Shown here piece by piece: positions 29,803-43,054 of a stretch of DNA of 64,000 nucleotides. The notes below the pieces were generated by a model. That model was not told the origin of the DNA, did no database searches, and saw only the letters and a program-made list of their open reading frames with translations. Positions within the stretch are counted from its first letter, which is position 1; each line of letters starts with the position of its first letter. Location of the stretch: positions 19,493 to 83,492 of the forward strand of contig JAREIK010005940.1 of the NCBI GenBank assembly GCA_029783825.1, given 5' to 3'. Origin of the DNA: Sapria himalayana (Eukaryota > Streptophyta > Magnoliopsida > Malpighiales > Rafflesiaceae). Position numbers and translations under genes: made by a program.

Positions 29803-30296
29803 TTAATCGGCAAAGCAGAGAACAAGTGAAAATTGAGAATGTGGTTTACAACCAAGCCACAACTCATTATGTGTAGCTTTAAACCTTTCATAAAATTTCT
29901 GAAATTCAGGATAAGGTGGTTCATCCACGTAATCCATATTAAAGTTAGCACCAGCTACTTTAATGACTATTTTATGGTATGTGTTTGATGGTTCTTTACA
30001 CCCAATCAAATGATTCAGTACCCTCATTTTGGTCAATATTTAGAGACATTGTACTTTCCCCATGATAAATCCAAATAAAATAATTTGGTACAAAGCCATA
30101 TTTAGCCAAATAGTATCTCATAGTATTTACATCATGAAAAGGGATATTCTGACACTTGCGATGATTAAATGGACAGTTAATTTGTTCTCCATCAATCTAT
30201 CTCAATTGACTATATGCAAAATTGATGAAATTTTCAAGTCCACTCAAAAACTTGTATTCAACATTTTTTTCATTAACCTTTTGAACATCCACTAAC
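29803..30296 (-). pseudogene. TNP2 transposase 5' fragment of CACTA element 1 (Transpos_assoc domain)
   Basis: Read on the minus strand, about 30290-30055 encodes a Transpos_assoc-like zinc-binding region: a stretch with EQINCPFNHRKCQN, then LAKYGFVPNYFIWIYHGES. This has the family pattern C-P-x-x-x-R-x-C followed by GFVPxYxxWxxHGE. After a frameshift, 29985-29850 encodes VAGANFNMDYVDEPPYPEFQ and KFYERFKATHNELWLGCKPH. This corresponds to the start of the TNP2 domain (the DAAGPxFN, QKFYDML, LWxGCxxHS region). There is an in-frame stop after the QLR before IDGEQ, and the reading frame diverges after the HSQFS motif. It is a fragment of a non-functional transposase and is homologous to the better-preserved copy in element 2 at 43580-43970. 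Confidence 0.82.
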
Positions 30297-30600
30297 GATT
30301 GAAACTCATTTATCCTATTTTACTTACAAATAATAATGCTCAATTATTATTTTGAATTAAACATTCAATTAATTCAAAATATACTAATAATTAAATAAAA
30401 TTACTTACAAATAAATATTTAAAAATTAAATATCATGAAAATCAAGGTAATGCATTTCACGAATCCACATGAATAAATAAAGCAATTTTTAGCATGGTAG
30501 AGATTAATAGATATCACGCTATTACTAGATAAAGTGATAAAAATATGATAATGGACATGAAAGGAAAGCAAAAATATAGAAATTTAAAGTTTCAAGGGGG
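30297..30600. other. AT-rich region upstream of TNP2 fragment, no gene seen
   Basis: AT-rich sequence between the TNP2 fragment and the GA tract. It may hold a 5' exon or leader of element 1. Nothing recognisable was found. Confidence 0.4.
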
Positions 30601-30606
30601 AGACGA

Positions 30607-30638
<32 letters not shown>

Positions 30639-31115
30639 TGAGAAAGAGAGGGATGAGAGAGAGAGATAGGAAAAGAGAGAGGGAGAGAGAGGAAGGGAGA
30701 GAGAGAGAGGGAGAGAGAGAAATGGAAAGATGGAGAGAGATAGAGAGAGAGAGATAGAGAGAGAGAGATAGAGAGAGATAGGGGGAGCGAGGGAGAGAGA
30801 AAGAGAGAGAGAGACAAAGAAAGGGAGAGAGAGACATAGAGAGCGAGAGAGGGAGAGAGAGATGGAGAGAGGGAGAGATAGAGAGGCAGAGGGAGAGAGG
30901 GAGAGAGAGAGGGAGAGAGAGAGAGAGAAGGAGAGATAGAGAGGCAGAGGGAGAGAGGGAGAGAGAGAGAGAGGGTGAGTGAGAGAGAATGAGAGAGATA
31001 GAGCAAGCAAGAAAGAAGGAGAGCGAGAAAGAAAAAAACAAGAAAGAGTTAGTGACACAAAAAGAAAAAGATAAAGAGAGTGACACAGAAAGAATGTGAG
31101 ATGGAGAGAGGGAGA
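30601..31115 (+). repeat. GA-rich (GAGAGA/GGGAGA) low-complexity tract
   Basis: About 0.5 kb is almost purely purine on the + strand: runs of GAGA with interspersed GGGAGAGA, AGATAGAGA and CAGAGGGA units. Some phrases, such as AGATAGAGAGGCAGAGGGAG, recur about 60 bp apart near 30876 and 30934. The complementary strand gives Ser-Leu repeats in all frames; these are not genes. A long polypurine strand of this type can form triplex DNA. Confidence 0.95.
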
Positions 31116-31330
31116 AACATAATGAATGCAGTGTTAGAATGAGAAATTACATAAAAGAAGAAAAAATTGTTTTCTATACAAACCTTTCAAATACTACATC
31201 TTTTGTCATAAATAAATTCATATATAAGATTGAGGACCAAGGGGTGGGATTAGGTAAGAGTACGACCCTTATTTTAATAGCATGCTGTATCTGACCAGCT
31301 GAAACTCTAATGCTATGTGTTTGCATATTG
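31116..31330. other. Unassigned unique sequence
   Basis: About 200 bp of ordinary composition between the GA tract and the AT-rich tandem repeat. No feature was recognised. Confidence 0.4.
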
Positions 31331-32540
31331 TTGATAGTATATCTTTTTCCATTAATTTAAATTTAGTGCAACAAATTAGTATTATCCCATTTATAATTAT
31401 ATGTTATTATACATATAGTATATGTAGTTTTAAATAGTTAAACATATGGTTATACACACACACACACACACATATATTATTACAAGTAGTTATATGTAGT
31501 TATACATAAATGTATATAAATTTATAAACAAGTATATAGATTTACATAGTTAAAAATATAGTTATATTTATTTATATAGAGCTTTTATATAGTTATACAA
31601 ATATTTATATATAGTTATACACATATTGTTAAACATAATGTTGTATGTTGTTATACATGTAATTATAAATATAGTTACACATATAGTTAAACTTATGTTT
31701 ATACATGTAGGTATATATATTTTTTCATACGATTATATATATTTATACATATAGTTATGTATAGGTATAAATATAGTAAAATACATTTGTATATATTAAT
31801 ATATATAAATGTATATTAAATATATATTGTAAAAAAAAATTTAAATATAGTTACATATAAAGTTTTTATAGTTATACATATAGTAAAATATAATTATTTA
31901 TTTTTATATGTTATTATACATATAGTATATATAATTATAAATAGGTTTATATAGTTAAACATATAGTTAAGTATATGAGTGCGTGCGTGCGTGTGTGGTG
32001 TGTGTGTGTGTGTATTCATTGTAGTAGTTATATGTAATTATTCATAAATATATACAAAGTTATAAACAAATATATAGATTTACATATATGTATACATATT
32101 TACAAATATAGTTATATTTAATTATATAGAGTTTTATAGTTATACAAATATTTATGTACAGTTATACACATTTAATTAAACATAATGTTGTATGTTGTTA
32201 TACATTTAATTATAAATATAGTTAAATGTGGTTAAAATTATAGTTACACAAATAGGTAAACTTATATTTATACATGTAGGTATATATATTTTATCATATA
32301 ATTATATATATTTATACATATAGTTATGCATAGGTATAGATATAGTTAAATACATTTGTATTTATTAATATATAAAATGTATATTAAATAAATGTTGTAA
32401 ATTATAAATTTAAATATAGTTATGCATCATGTTTTTATAGTTATAGATATAGTAAGATATAATTATTTATAGTTATATGTTATTATACATATACTATATA
32501 TAGTTATAAATAGTTATATATAGTTAAACATAGAGTTTTG

Positions 32541-32599
<59 letters not shown>

Positions 32600-33840
32600 T
32601 CATACAAATATATGTATTTATACATAAATGTATAGAATGTTATAAAGAAATATATAAATTTACATATATTTATACATAGTTAGAAATATAATTATATTTA
32701 ATTATATAGAGTTTTATATAGTTTTATAAATATTTATATATAGATATACACATATAATTAAACATAATGTTGATGTTGTTATAAATATAATTATAAATAT
32801 TGTTTAATGTGGTTATTCATATAGTTACACATATAGTTAAACTTATATATATATATATATATACATGTAGGTATCTATATTTTTTCATATAATTTTATAT
32901 ATTTATACATATAGTTATGCATAGGTATAGGTATAGTAAAGTACATTTTTATATAATAATATATAAAAATGTATATTAAATATATGTTATACATATATTT
33001 AAATATATATTAAATATAGTTATGTATAAAGATTTTATAGTTATAAATATAGTAAGATACATTTATTTATAGTGATATGTTATTATACATATAGTATATG
33101 TAGTTATAAATTGTTAAACTTATAGATATAGATATAGATAAAGATACACACACACACACACACACACACACATTCATACAAGTAGTTATATGTAATTATA
33201 CATAAATGTATGCAATTATAATCAAATATATTGATTTACATATATGTATATATAGTTACATATATAGTTATATTTAATTATATAAAATTTTATATAGTTA
33301 TACAAATAATTATATATAGTTATACACATTAATTTAAACATAATGTTGTATGTTGTTATACATGTAATTATAAATATAGTTACACATATAATTAAGCTTA
33401 TGTTTATACATGTAGGTATATATATTTTTTCATATAATTATATATATTTATACATATAGTTATGTATAAGTATAGATATAGTAAAATACATTTGTATATA
33501 TTAATATATATGAATGTTTATTAAATATATGTTGTAAATTATAAATTTAAATATAGTTATGTATATATATTTTTTTGTTATACATATAGTGTGATATAAT
33601 TATTTATAGTTATATGTTATTATCCATATAGTATATATAGTTATAAATAATTTTATATAGTTAAACATATAGTTATGTGTATATATATATATGTGTGTGT
33701 GTGTGTGTGGTGTATATATGCATACTTGTAGTTATATGTATTTATACATAAATGTATACAAAGTAATAAACAAATATATAGATTTACTTATATGTATAGA
33801 TAGTTACAAATATAGTTATATTTAATTATATATAGTTTTA
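31331..33840 (+). repeat. AT-rich ~0.55-0.58 kb tandem repeat, four copies plus partial
   Basis: AAACATAATGTTG occurs at 31631, 32178, 32760 and 33336, spaced 547, 582 and 576 bp apart. Each unit also has TACATGTAGGTAT, TTCATATAATTATATAT, a TTATTATACATATAGTATAT phrase, and a CA or GT run at the same relative place (near 31456, 31995, 32545-32597, 33148-33172 and 33690). The copies have diverged by point changes and small indels. The same repeat, reverse complemented, lies inside element 2 at 42520-43480. Confidence 0.92.
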
Positions 33841-33945
33841 TATATAGATTGATTGACAAATAGACTTATAGATAGATAAATATATAGACCATATAGACAG
33901 ATAGACAAGTAGATAGATAGACTGATTGATAAATAGGTAGGTAGG
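33841..33945 (+). repeat. Isolated TAGA-type island inside CACTA element 1
   Basis: A stretch of about 100 bp of degenerate TAGA units (GATTGATTGACAAATAGAC and following) sits at the end of the AT-rich tandem repeat, 2 kb away from the main array. It has the same strand orientation as the flanking arrays. Confidence 0.85.
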
Positions 33946-35929
33946 CCTAGATGCATCTTTGTTATAATCATTGTAGTCATTATGTATGTTATCCTCATGA
34001 TAATCTTTCCATATATGAGTGTATATCATAATAAACTATGACATACAGCATAAAATATTTATTATTATATCTAATAATGCTTTGAATAACAAAATTACCA
34101 TTATTACGTTTGTCAACGATAAGAGATGAGGTGTTATTTTAAATTTTTCATATTAGGTGTATGTATCATATAATTAACCCAACAACACAAGTGAGAATAA
34201 AAATTTTTTTCTCATGAATATAAAAAATAGAAAATTAATTAAAATATTGTACTATGATTGGTAACAACAATAGTCTAGAAGTCTATATTTCTCATTCAGC
34301 CTAAAAAAATTCTAAATGAATATAAGTCACCTTTGTAATTATAGCTACTTGATATTAGATTCATATGTTGGCTACTAATACATGACATTCAATTATGTCA
34401 ATAGTAGAGCAACGAAGATATTATTAATGATTTTGACTGTAATATAAATTTTTATTATGAAATTCTTGTATGTTTTATATAATATGATAAATATATATTT
34501 AATTGTGTACACTCTTATCACTTGCATTGTACTCAAATACATATGCCATATTATTAACATGTTTAGCAAGTATAGATGATACTCTTCATTTAGTTTCATG
34601 GTTATTGAGATGGAAACTATATATCTAGTATATTAGTTCTTCAATTCAACTTTTGTTTGGCTGTCTAGATAAATTCTAGGGTTAAGGTTAAAGGGATAGA
34701 AAATATATCAATATACATATAAACTTGCATGAACTATGTAGGCAAACCTGAATAATTTATTAAATAAAAATTAACTAACATATTTACATATTATGATACT
34801 ATGTATGCTAAGATGATAACTTATGTGACATTGAGGATATATAGGGCATCTCTAGTGTTACATTCATACTCATAAATGATAATGATGATTTGATTCATAC
34901 CATCACATTACAATCATGGACATAAAATGATGAATCAAGCTATAATGATGCATGTTTTATATATTTCTACTTTACCTTATTCTATGTATAATATTTTAGA
35001 TTTTATTTTTTTTTTCATATAATATTATTAGTTAAGCTAAATATAAAAATTTTATTTTTATTATTACTTTGTTTTTAATTAATTAATTTTTTAATTAATT
35101 GCACCTTTTACTTATATTTTTATGATATATAATATTTCTAATGAATAAAAGTTAAAATTTTTATTCTAATACATGCCCATTATATTGTGATATAACCTTT
35201 CACTATTTATATAAAAGAAATTAAATTATTGTACACCATATTGTTAATCTTATATTTGATAATTCAAAATTTAAAAATTATGTTATAAGAGACATTTTTA
35301 TGTTATGTCTAGATATGTTTTCAAACATGCACAATTGAATTCTGACATATTTGAATGTTTATTTCTTGATGTAATATGTATATCCATTTAAGTGTAATGG
35401 GATGCACATAAATTTAGAGATAAAAGTATTTTTATCAAGTAATGCATGTATACATCTGTCTAAGGTATTTGTGTGATTAAACAAATACTAACATACTGAA
35501 TATCATAAAAAGTTTTATATTAAAAGAAGAGTTTGTGTATAAAAAGAACTTCAATAACTGATTACCAATGAAGTTTTTGTGTGGTATATATTTGTTGGAG
35601 GTCATGTCTTGATATAATGATGAGTGTCTTCATTCAATGATGTTAAGACTCAAGTTTAATACTTATCAGATGTAATTTTAGCAAATTTTAGGCATAAGGT
35701 TATGTAAATAATAATCTCTCTTAGATCTCGCCCTAAAGATATTATGCCATTTTATGCATTATGATCATTTTTTTGATATCATACTTATATTTTTAATGAT
35801 TAATTGATGCATACATTCATAATTTGAAACTTTTTTATGGCATATTTATGAGAGTGCATGCATATGCTATCATTTTCATAACTAGTCTAAATTCATGCTA
35901 CCCTTATATTTTGTACTTCTATTATAAAT
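33946..35929. other. AT-rich sequence, no recognised gene
   Basis: About 2 kb of AT-rich DNA forms the 5' side of element 1 (or host sequence next to it). Only short open frames occur and none resembles a known protein. No CACTA terminus and no TTCCCTAGCTAAA or ACCGACCA subterminal cluster was found before the TAGA array resumes. Confidence 0.5.
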
Positions 35930-38102
35930 GGACTAGATAGTTTAAAATGGTAGATATATAGACATATAGATAGATAGATATATAAATAAATAGATAGATA
36001 TATAGATAGATATACAGATAAAAAATTAGATAGATAGATAATTTGATAAAAAGATAGACAAATAGATAGATAGATAAATAAATATATAGATAGATAGATA
36101 GATAGATAAATAGAACGATATAGAAATAGATAAATAAATAAATAAATAGATAGATAGATATAGAGATAGAGTAATGAATAAAAAGAAAGATAGATAGACA
36201 TATAGGTATAAACATAGATAGATAGATAAATAGACAGATAGACAGACATACAGATAGATATATAGATAGAAAGATAGAGAGATAAAAAGATAGACATATA
36301 AATAAGTAGAGTGATAGATGATAGACACAGAGATAAATAGGTAGGTAGATAGATAGATAGATAGACAGATAGATAGATGGACATATAGTCAAATAGAAAG
36401 ATAGTCAGATAGACAAATAGATAGATAGATAGATAGAAAAATAGATTAATTTAAAGAAATAAAAAAAAGAAAGAATGATAGAAAGAAAAAAAGTTAGATA
36501 GATAGATAGATATATATATATATATTTAAAGAAAAAATGGATGGATAGATAGATATATTTATAAAACGAAAAAATGGATAGATAAATAGATAAATAAATA
36601 GATAGATATATAGATAGAAAGATAGATAGATATGTAGAAAGTAAAAAAGATAGATAGATATATAGAGAGATAAAGAGATATATTGATGGTTGGACAAATT
36701 GAAAAATATATAGATAGTTAAATATATATACATAAAGATAGATAGACAGATTGATAAATAGAAAGAAATACAGACAGACAGATAGATAGATAGATTGATT
36801 GACATATATATAGAGAGATAGATAGATAGATAGAAAGATAGATAAACAAACACATAGATAAATAGGTAGATAGATAGATAGATAGATAAACATATAAATA
36901 ATTAGTTAGATAGATAATTAGTTAGATAGATAGATAGATTGATAGACAGACGGACAGATTGATAGATAGATGGATATATAGATAGATGGATGGATGGAAA
37001 GATAGATAGAAAGATAGACAAATAAATAGATAGATAGATCATTAGATAGATAGATAGATAGACAAACAGACAGATAGATAGATAGATATATATATATATA
37101 TATATATAGCTATATAGATAGATATATATATATATATATATAGAAAGACAGACAAACAAATAGAGAGATAGATAGATAGATAGATATATAGTCAGACAAA
37201 TAGATAGATAGATAAATATATAGAGAGATAGATAGTCAGAAAGTTAGATAGTCAGATAGTCATATAAACAAGTATACAGATAGATAGATATGCAAATAGA
37301 AAGATAGAAAAATAAATAGATAGTAAGATTGATAGATTAACATTTTAAAAAATGATAGATAGACAAATAGATAGATAGATAGATATATAGACTGATAGAC
37401 ATTAGATAGATAAAAAATATATAGATTAAGAAAATGATAGATAGGCAGACAGGTATAAAGAGAGATAGCCAGATAGATAGTAGAAAGATACAAAGATAGA
37501 AAGACACATAGATAGAAAGATTGACTGATAGATAGATAGATAAATTTATAGAGAGATAATAGACAAATAGACAGATATAAAGATAAAAAGATAGATAGAT
37601 AAACAAATACAATGATACACAGATAGAGGGATATAAGGATAGACATATATAGAGATAGACAAATAGACAAAGAGATAGAAACATAGATATATAGATAGAC
37701 TGATAGACTGATAGACTGGCATATAGATAGATAGATAGACAAATAGATAGATGGATAATTGGATAGATAAATATTTTGATATAGAAATAGATAAATAGAA
37801 AGAAAGATAGATAGACATAGAGATATATAGATAAATAAGTAGACAGAAAGATAAATAGATAGAAGATCGATATATAGAAAGATAAATTGAAAGAAAATAT
37901 ATTGATAGATAGATAGAAAGATAAAATGATAGATAGATAATTGGATAGATAAATAGATATATAGTTAAATATATAGATAGATAGATCAATAGTTAGATAG
38001 ATAGATAGATATATTGATAGATAGATAGACAAATAGATAGATAGATAGATAAATAGAAAGATAGATATATAGATAGACAGATAGATAGATAGATATACAA
38101 AT

Positions 38103-38138
<36 letters not shown>

Positions 38139-40904
38139 ATAAATAGATAGATAGACAGATAGATAAAAAGATAAATAAATAGACAAATAGATAGATTCGT
38201 AGGATAGATAGATATATAGAAATATTGATAGACAAATAGATGGAGGTACAGAAAGATAGATAGATAGATAGATAGATAAGCATATATATAGATTCAAAGA
38301 TTGATAGACACATAAATAGATAAATAAACATATAGATAGATAGTTAGATAGAAATATAGACAAATCGATAGGTAGACATAAAAATAGATAGATTGATATA
38401 TAGACAAATAGATTGATAGATAGAAAGTGATATAGATATTTAGATAGATAAATAGACATATAGATAGATAGAAGTATAAATAGACAGATAAATAAATATA
38501 TAGATAGATAGATTGATTGATTGATTGATTGATTGATAGACAAAAAGATAGATAGATAAATAGATAGACAGATAGATAGATAGATAGACAAATTAATAGA
38601 TAGATAGACAAACAGACATACAGACATATATATATATATAGAAAGATAGTTAGACAAATAGATAGATTGATTGATTGATAGAAAAATAGAGAGATAGATA
38701 GATATGCGTATAAATAATTAGATAGATAGATAATTAGATAGATAGATAGATAGACAAATAGATAGATAGATGGATAGATAGATAGAAAGATAGACAAATA
38801 AATAAATAGATAGATAGATAGACAGATTGATTGATTGGTAGATAGATAGATTGACAGATAGATAGAGAGATAAATAGATAGATAGATATTAATAGATATA
38901 CATATAAATAATTAGATAGATAGATAATTTGATAGATCGATAGATACACAGATATATAGATAGATAGATAGCCAAATAAATTGATAGATAGATAGATAGA
39001 TAAATAGACAGACAAATAGACAGATAGATAAATAAATAGATAGATAAATAGATAGATATACAAATAGATAGATAGATAGACAAATGGATGGATGGATAGA
39101 TGGATAGATAGATAGTCAGACGAATAGATATATAGTTAAATGGATATATAGATAGATAGATTGTCAAATATTTATTTAATCAGATAGTCATATAGATAGC
39201 TATACAGATTGATAGATATGCAAATAGAAAGATATATAGATAAATAGATAGTTAGATTGATAGATTAACATTTTTATATAGTGATAGATAGACAGATTTA
39301 TTGATTGATTGATTGATTGATATATAGAAAGATAGACATTAGATAGATAACAAAAATTGATAGATAACAAAAATTGATAGATTAACAAAATGATAAATAG
39401 GCATACATGTAGAAAGAGAGATAGGCAAATAGATAGTAGAAAGATATAAAGATATAGAGATAAATAGATAGAAAGATTGATAGATAGATAGATAGATAAA
39501 GAGATAATTAACAGATAAATAGATATAAAGATAAAAAGATAGATAAATAGACAGATACATAGATACATATATAGATAGATATACAGATAGACATATATAA
39601 AGATATACAAATAGACAAATAGATAAATAGATAAATACATAGATATATAGATAGATAGTTAGACTGATAGATAGATTGATAGATATACAAATAAACAGAT
39701 AGATATACAAATATGTAGATAGACAGATAGACAGACAGATAGATAGATAGATAGATAGACAAATAGATATATACACAAATACACAGATAGACAAATAGAT
39801 ATATATTTAGATAGATAGATATATAGATAGAGAAATAGATAAATAGAAATATAGATAGATAGATATAGAGATAGATAGATATAGAGATAGATAGATATAA
39901 GATAGATAGATAAATAAATAGACAGACATATAGAGAGAGATATATATATATATATATAGATAAATAGATACATAGACAGATAGAAAGATAGATAGAAAAA
40001 AAATAGATAGATAGATAGTTAAAATGATACATTATTGGATAGATAGATATATAGTTAGATAGATAGATAGATATATAGAGAAATAGATAGATAGATATAC
40101 AAAAAGATAGAAATATAATATATAGATCAATAGATAGATAGACAGACAGATAGACAGAATGATATATAGAGAGATAATGAGACAGATAGATATAAAAATA
40201 TATAGATAGATAGATAGAAAGATAGATAGATAGACAGATAGATAGATAGATAGATAGATAGACAGATAGACAAATAGATAGATATATATAAAAAGTTATA
40301 TAGATAAATATATAGATAGATTGATTGATAGGATAGATAGATATATCGATAGATCAATAGATAAATAGATAGATAGACAGAAAGAAAGAAAGATAGATAG
40401 ATATATAAGCATATATATAGTTTCATAGATTGATAGGCACATAAATATATAAATTAACATATAGATAAATAGATAGTTGATAGATAAATAGATATATAGA
40501 TAGTTAGAAAAAAAAATAGATAGATTGATATATAGACAAATAGATAGATAGATAGATAGTTAGTTAGTTTAATAGACATATAGATAGATAAATAAATATA
40601 TAAATAGATACATAGATAAATATGTAGATAGATAGATTGATTGAATGATAGACCAATAGATAGATAAATAGATAGACAGATATTTAGATAGACAAATTTA
40701 TAGATAGACACACAGACAGGTAGACATATAGATAAATAGATAGATAGATAGAAAAAAAGTTAGATAGATATTAAGATAAATAGATAGAAAAATAGATAGA
40801 TAGATAGTCAGATAGTTAGATAGTCAAATAGTCATATGGATAGATAGATAGGTAAATAGATATACACATATATAGGAAGACAAATAGATTGATAGACATA
40901 TAGA
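35930..40904 (+). repeat. Degenerate TAGA tetranucleotide array between the two CACTA elements
   Basis: A 5-kb array has the same four-base units and strand as the left arm, with TA runs near 37086-37142 and 38106-38134. All long open frames here are TATC-repeat artefacts. It separates the 5' sides of the two oppositely oriented CACTA elements. Confidence 0.97.
37250..40870 (+). repeat. ~1.93-2.1 kb segmental tandem duplication in the middle array
   Basis: Ordered landmarks occur twice. AGATAGTCATATA followed by TATACAGAT and ATGCAAATAGAAAGATA occurs near 37253 and 39182. GATAGATTAACATTTT occurs near 37330 and 39257. AAGCATATATATAG, followed by GATTGATAG(A/G)CACATAAAT, occurs near 38278 and 40408. 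GTAGGATAGATAGATAT or a close variant occurs near 38200 and 40328. Offsets grow from about 1927 to 2130 bp through indels. A third start may lie near 40812 (AGTCAAATAGTCATATGGATAG). Confidence 0.8.
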
Positions 40905-40939
40905 TACTTCTAAAAATTATGATAAATTGATCGAGATAC

Positions 40940-41745
40940 TGACCATAAAATTCGGTCTATAATTGCTGTCTAAAACACACCCAGTTAGCGACGAATAGAG
41001 GGTATCGAAAAAAAAATTCTGCCGACCAAATTTACGATAAAATACCGACCATAATTATTGACCAAATGGTTTTTGTTGGAAATTATTGTGTAGAGTTGTT
41101 ATTGAGTATTTTATCGACCATTAAATGACATATCATTATAATTGCTCGGTATAGTATTTTTCAAATTATTTATGGCTTCATACATACCGACCATTTGCCG
41201 ACCAAATATATATGTCAGGTAATTACTGACTAATTCATGACCAATTTAGAGAATTAAAGAGGTGCATAGGAGAAAAATAATCTGACCAAATTTCTGATCA
41301 ACTACCGACCATATATTACCGATCAAATATATTTGGAGGGAAATATGATCTGTAAATTAGGAGGGAATTAGCGAAAAATATTTCAAAAGATTACCAACCT
41401 TTTAATGACTGAAAATATATTACTATTAAAAATGGTAGGTAAAGTGGTTATTCAATATATTTATAACGTCGAAATTACCGACCAACTACTGACCAAATAT
41501 TTAGGTTGGTAATTATTGACTATTTCTCGACCGAATATCGACCATACCTCCAGACCAAATGTTTTTGATTGGAAATTGGTCAATAAATTAAGATGAAAAT
41601 AGCAAATAGAAATTGTCAACTAATTACCGATCATTTAATGACCAAAAATATATTTCCTTCAAAATTGGTATGTATATTAAACTTCCAAATACTTATGAAT
41701 TTATTCTCACCGACCTTTTACCGACCATAATTTTGGTCGGTAATT
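40940..41745. repeat. Subterminal repeat cluster, ACCGACCA(A/T)AT type
   Basis: CCGACCA or one-mismatch variants occur more than a dozen times, for example at 41022, 41045, 41187, 41198, near 41308, near 41480-41500, near 41530 and near 41713-41726. Inverted copies (TTGGTCGGTAATT near 41735, GGTTGGTAATTATTGAC near 41504) are mixed in. Dense short direct and inverted repeats of this kind mark the 5' subterminal region of plant CACTA elements, where the TNP1-type protein binds. The cluster fixes the 5' side of element 2 and its orientation. Confidence 0.85.
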
Positions 41746-42519
41746 CAATGTTTTAATTTTTTGATTTGAAAATCATTATAATATTAAATCATCATAACTT
41801 CATTGTTTTTCTGAATTTGAGCCAACTATAAGCATGAAATAACATAAATTTGATATTTCTTCTGAGTCTTGATAAGTTTTTCATTGTTCTTCTCCTTCAA
41901 ATTGCTTATAAATATCTCTGTCTCTCTGAATTATACATAGATATTCGAAATTTCATTTTTTTATATTCAGGTATTAGGTTTTTTTTCTCCTAATTTAAAA
42001 ATTTTTGCTTCGATTTCATTTAACATAACATGATTTTGACTCGACATAATTAATTAATCTATAATTTTTCATTTTTTAAAATTTGGTCATCTATAATTTA
42101 TATTTTTAGTGTTTTAGTGATTTTGATTTCTATTACATGATGTTTGCATCCGAATAAACTTAATGTTAATTGTTTTTATTTATATAATCATATGACATTA
42201 GGTATGAATGTCTATACTTTAATATATATTATAATTTATGGTAAATCAAACTTTTATTTAATATTAATCTTAAATAATGTCTATAATAGTATATATAAAC
42301 TTTTATACATTTATATAATCGAATGATATTATGTATAAATGTCTATACTTTAATATATATTGACTTATTAGATTATAAATACACATTGATATGTTTAAAT
42401 AAACATATAATTTTATATTTAAATATTTATACATATGTATTAATGTTTATAGATATCTATATAAAATATACATTAAACTATCCATTTATATATTTTCTTA
42501 TATAACAATTATGTAATAT
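41746..42519. other. AT-rich leader of element 2, no gene
   Basis: AT-rich sequence between the subterminal repeats and the tandem repeat, with two related stretches near 42190-42290 and 42315-42400 (TATGACATTAGGTATGAATG versus TGATATTATGTATAAATG). Only chance short frames are seen. It probably contained the promoter and leader of the element transcript, but I can point to no specific site. Confidence 0.5.
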
Positions 42520-42992
42520 TAAATTATTATACAATTTCTATAACTATATATAATTATTTGTATAACTAAATAAATGTCTATATAATTATATATAACTATA
42601 TTTGTAACTATATATACATTTATGTATATAGTAGTATATAAAAAAGTATTTTAGAATATCTATACCTATACATTACTATATGTATAAATATATATAATTA
42701 AATTAACAAATATATAAACATACATGTATAAATATACGTTTAACTATATGTGTAACTAAATGTCTAATCATATGTAACTATATTTATATATACATGTATA
42801 ACAACATACAACATTGTTATAACTATATATAAATATTTGTATAACTAAATAAATGTCTATATAATTATATAAACTATATTTGTTACTATATATACATTTA
42901 TGTATTAATATAATTAAAACAAAATAGTTTTTATAATGTTGTTTATATTTATGTATAACCACTTATAACTACTTGTATAAATAAATAAATAA

Positions 42993-43054
<62 letters not shown>

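Larger units (their letters stand above)
25086..35929 (-). mobile_element. CACTA (En/Spm) element 1, decayed, minus strand
   Basis: This non-GATA block interrupts the TAGA array. Its left edge starts TACTACAAGAAAAATCCC, one base from the common plant CACTA terminus CACTACAAGAAAAA, and is followed by short subterminal repeats. On the minus strand at about 30290-29803 it encodes the Transpos_assoc domain and the beginning of a TNP2 transposase. Read in the element's own direction, the order is 5' AT-rich DNA, AT-rich tandem repeat, GA tract, TNP2 fragment, tandem duplications, 3' terminus. Most of TNP2 and the opposite terminus are missing, so it is a dead remnant. The right boundary is simply where the TAGA array resumes. 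Confidence 0.7.

Noticed and set aside
30062..30295. Plus-strand 77-codon frame
   Set aside because: It is the antisense shadow of the Transpos_assoc region on the minus strand.
30525..31086. Overlapping Ser-Leu-rich open frames on the minus strand
   Set aside because: They are translations of the GA/CT low-complexity tract, open in three frames at once.
34660..34700. TAGGGTTAAGGTTAAAGGG-like telomere motif
   Set aside because: Only one degenerate occurrence, not a tandem TTTAGGG array.
40905..40925. Proposed 5' terminal repeat of element 2 (ACTTCTAAAAAT)
   Set aside because: It matches the CACTA terminus too poorly to call and has no partner at the 3' side; only the subterminal cluster is secure.
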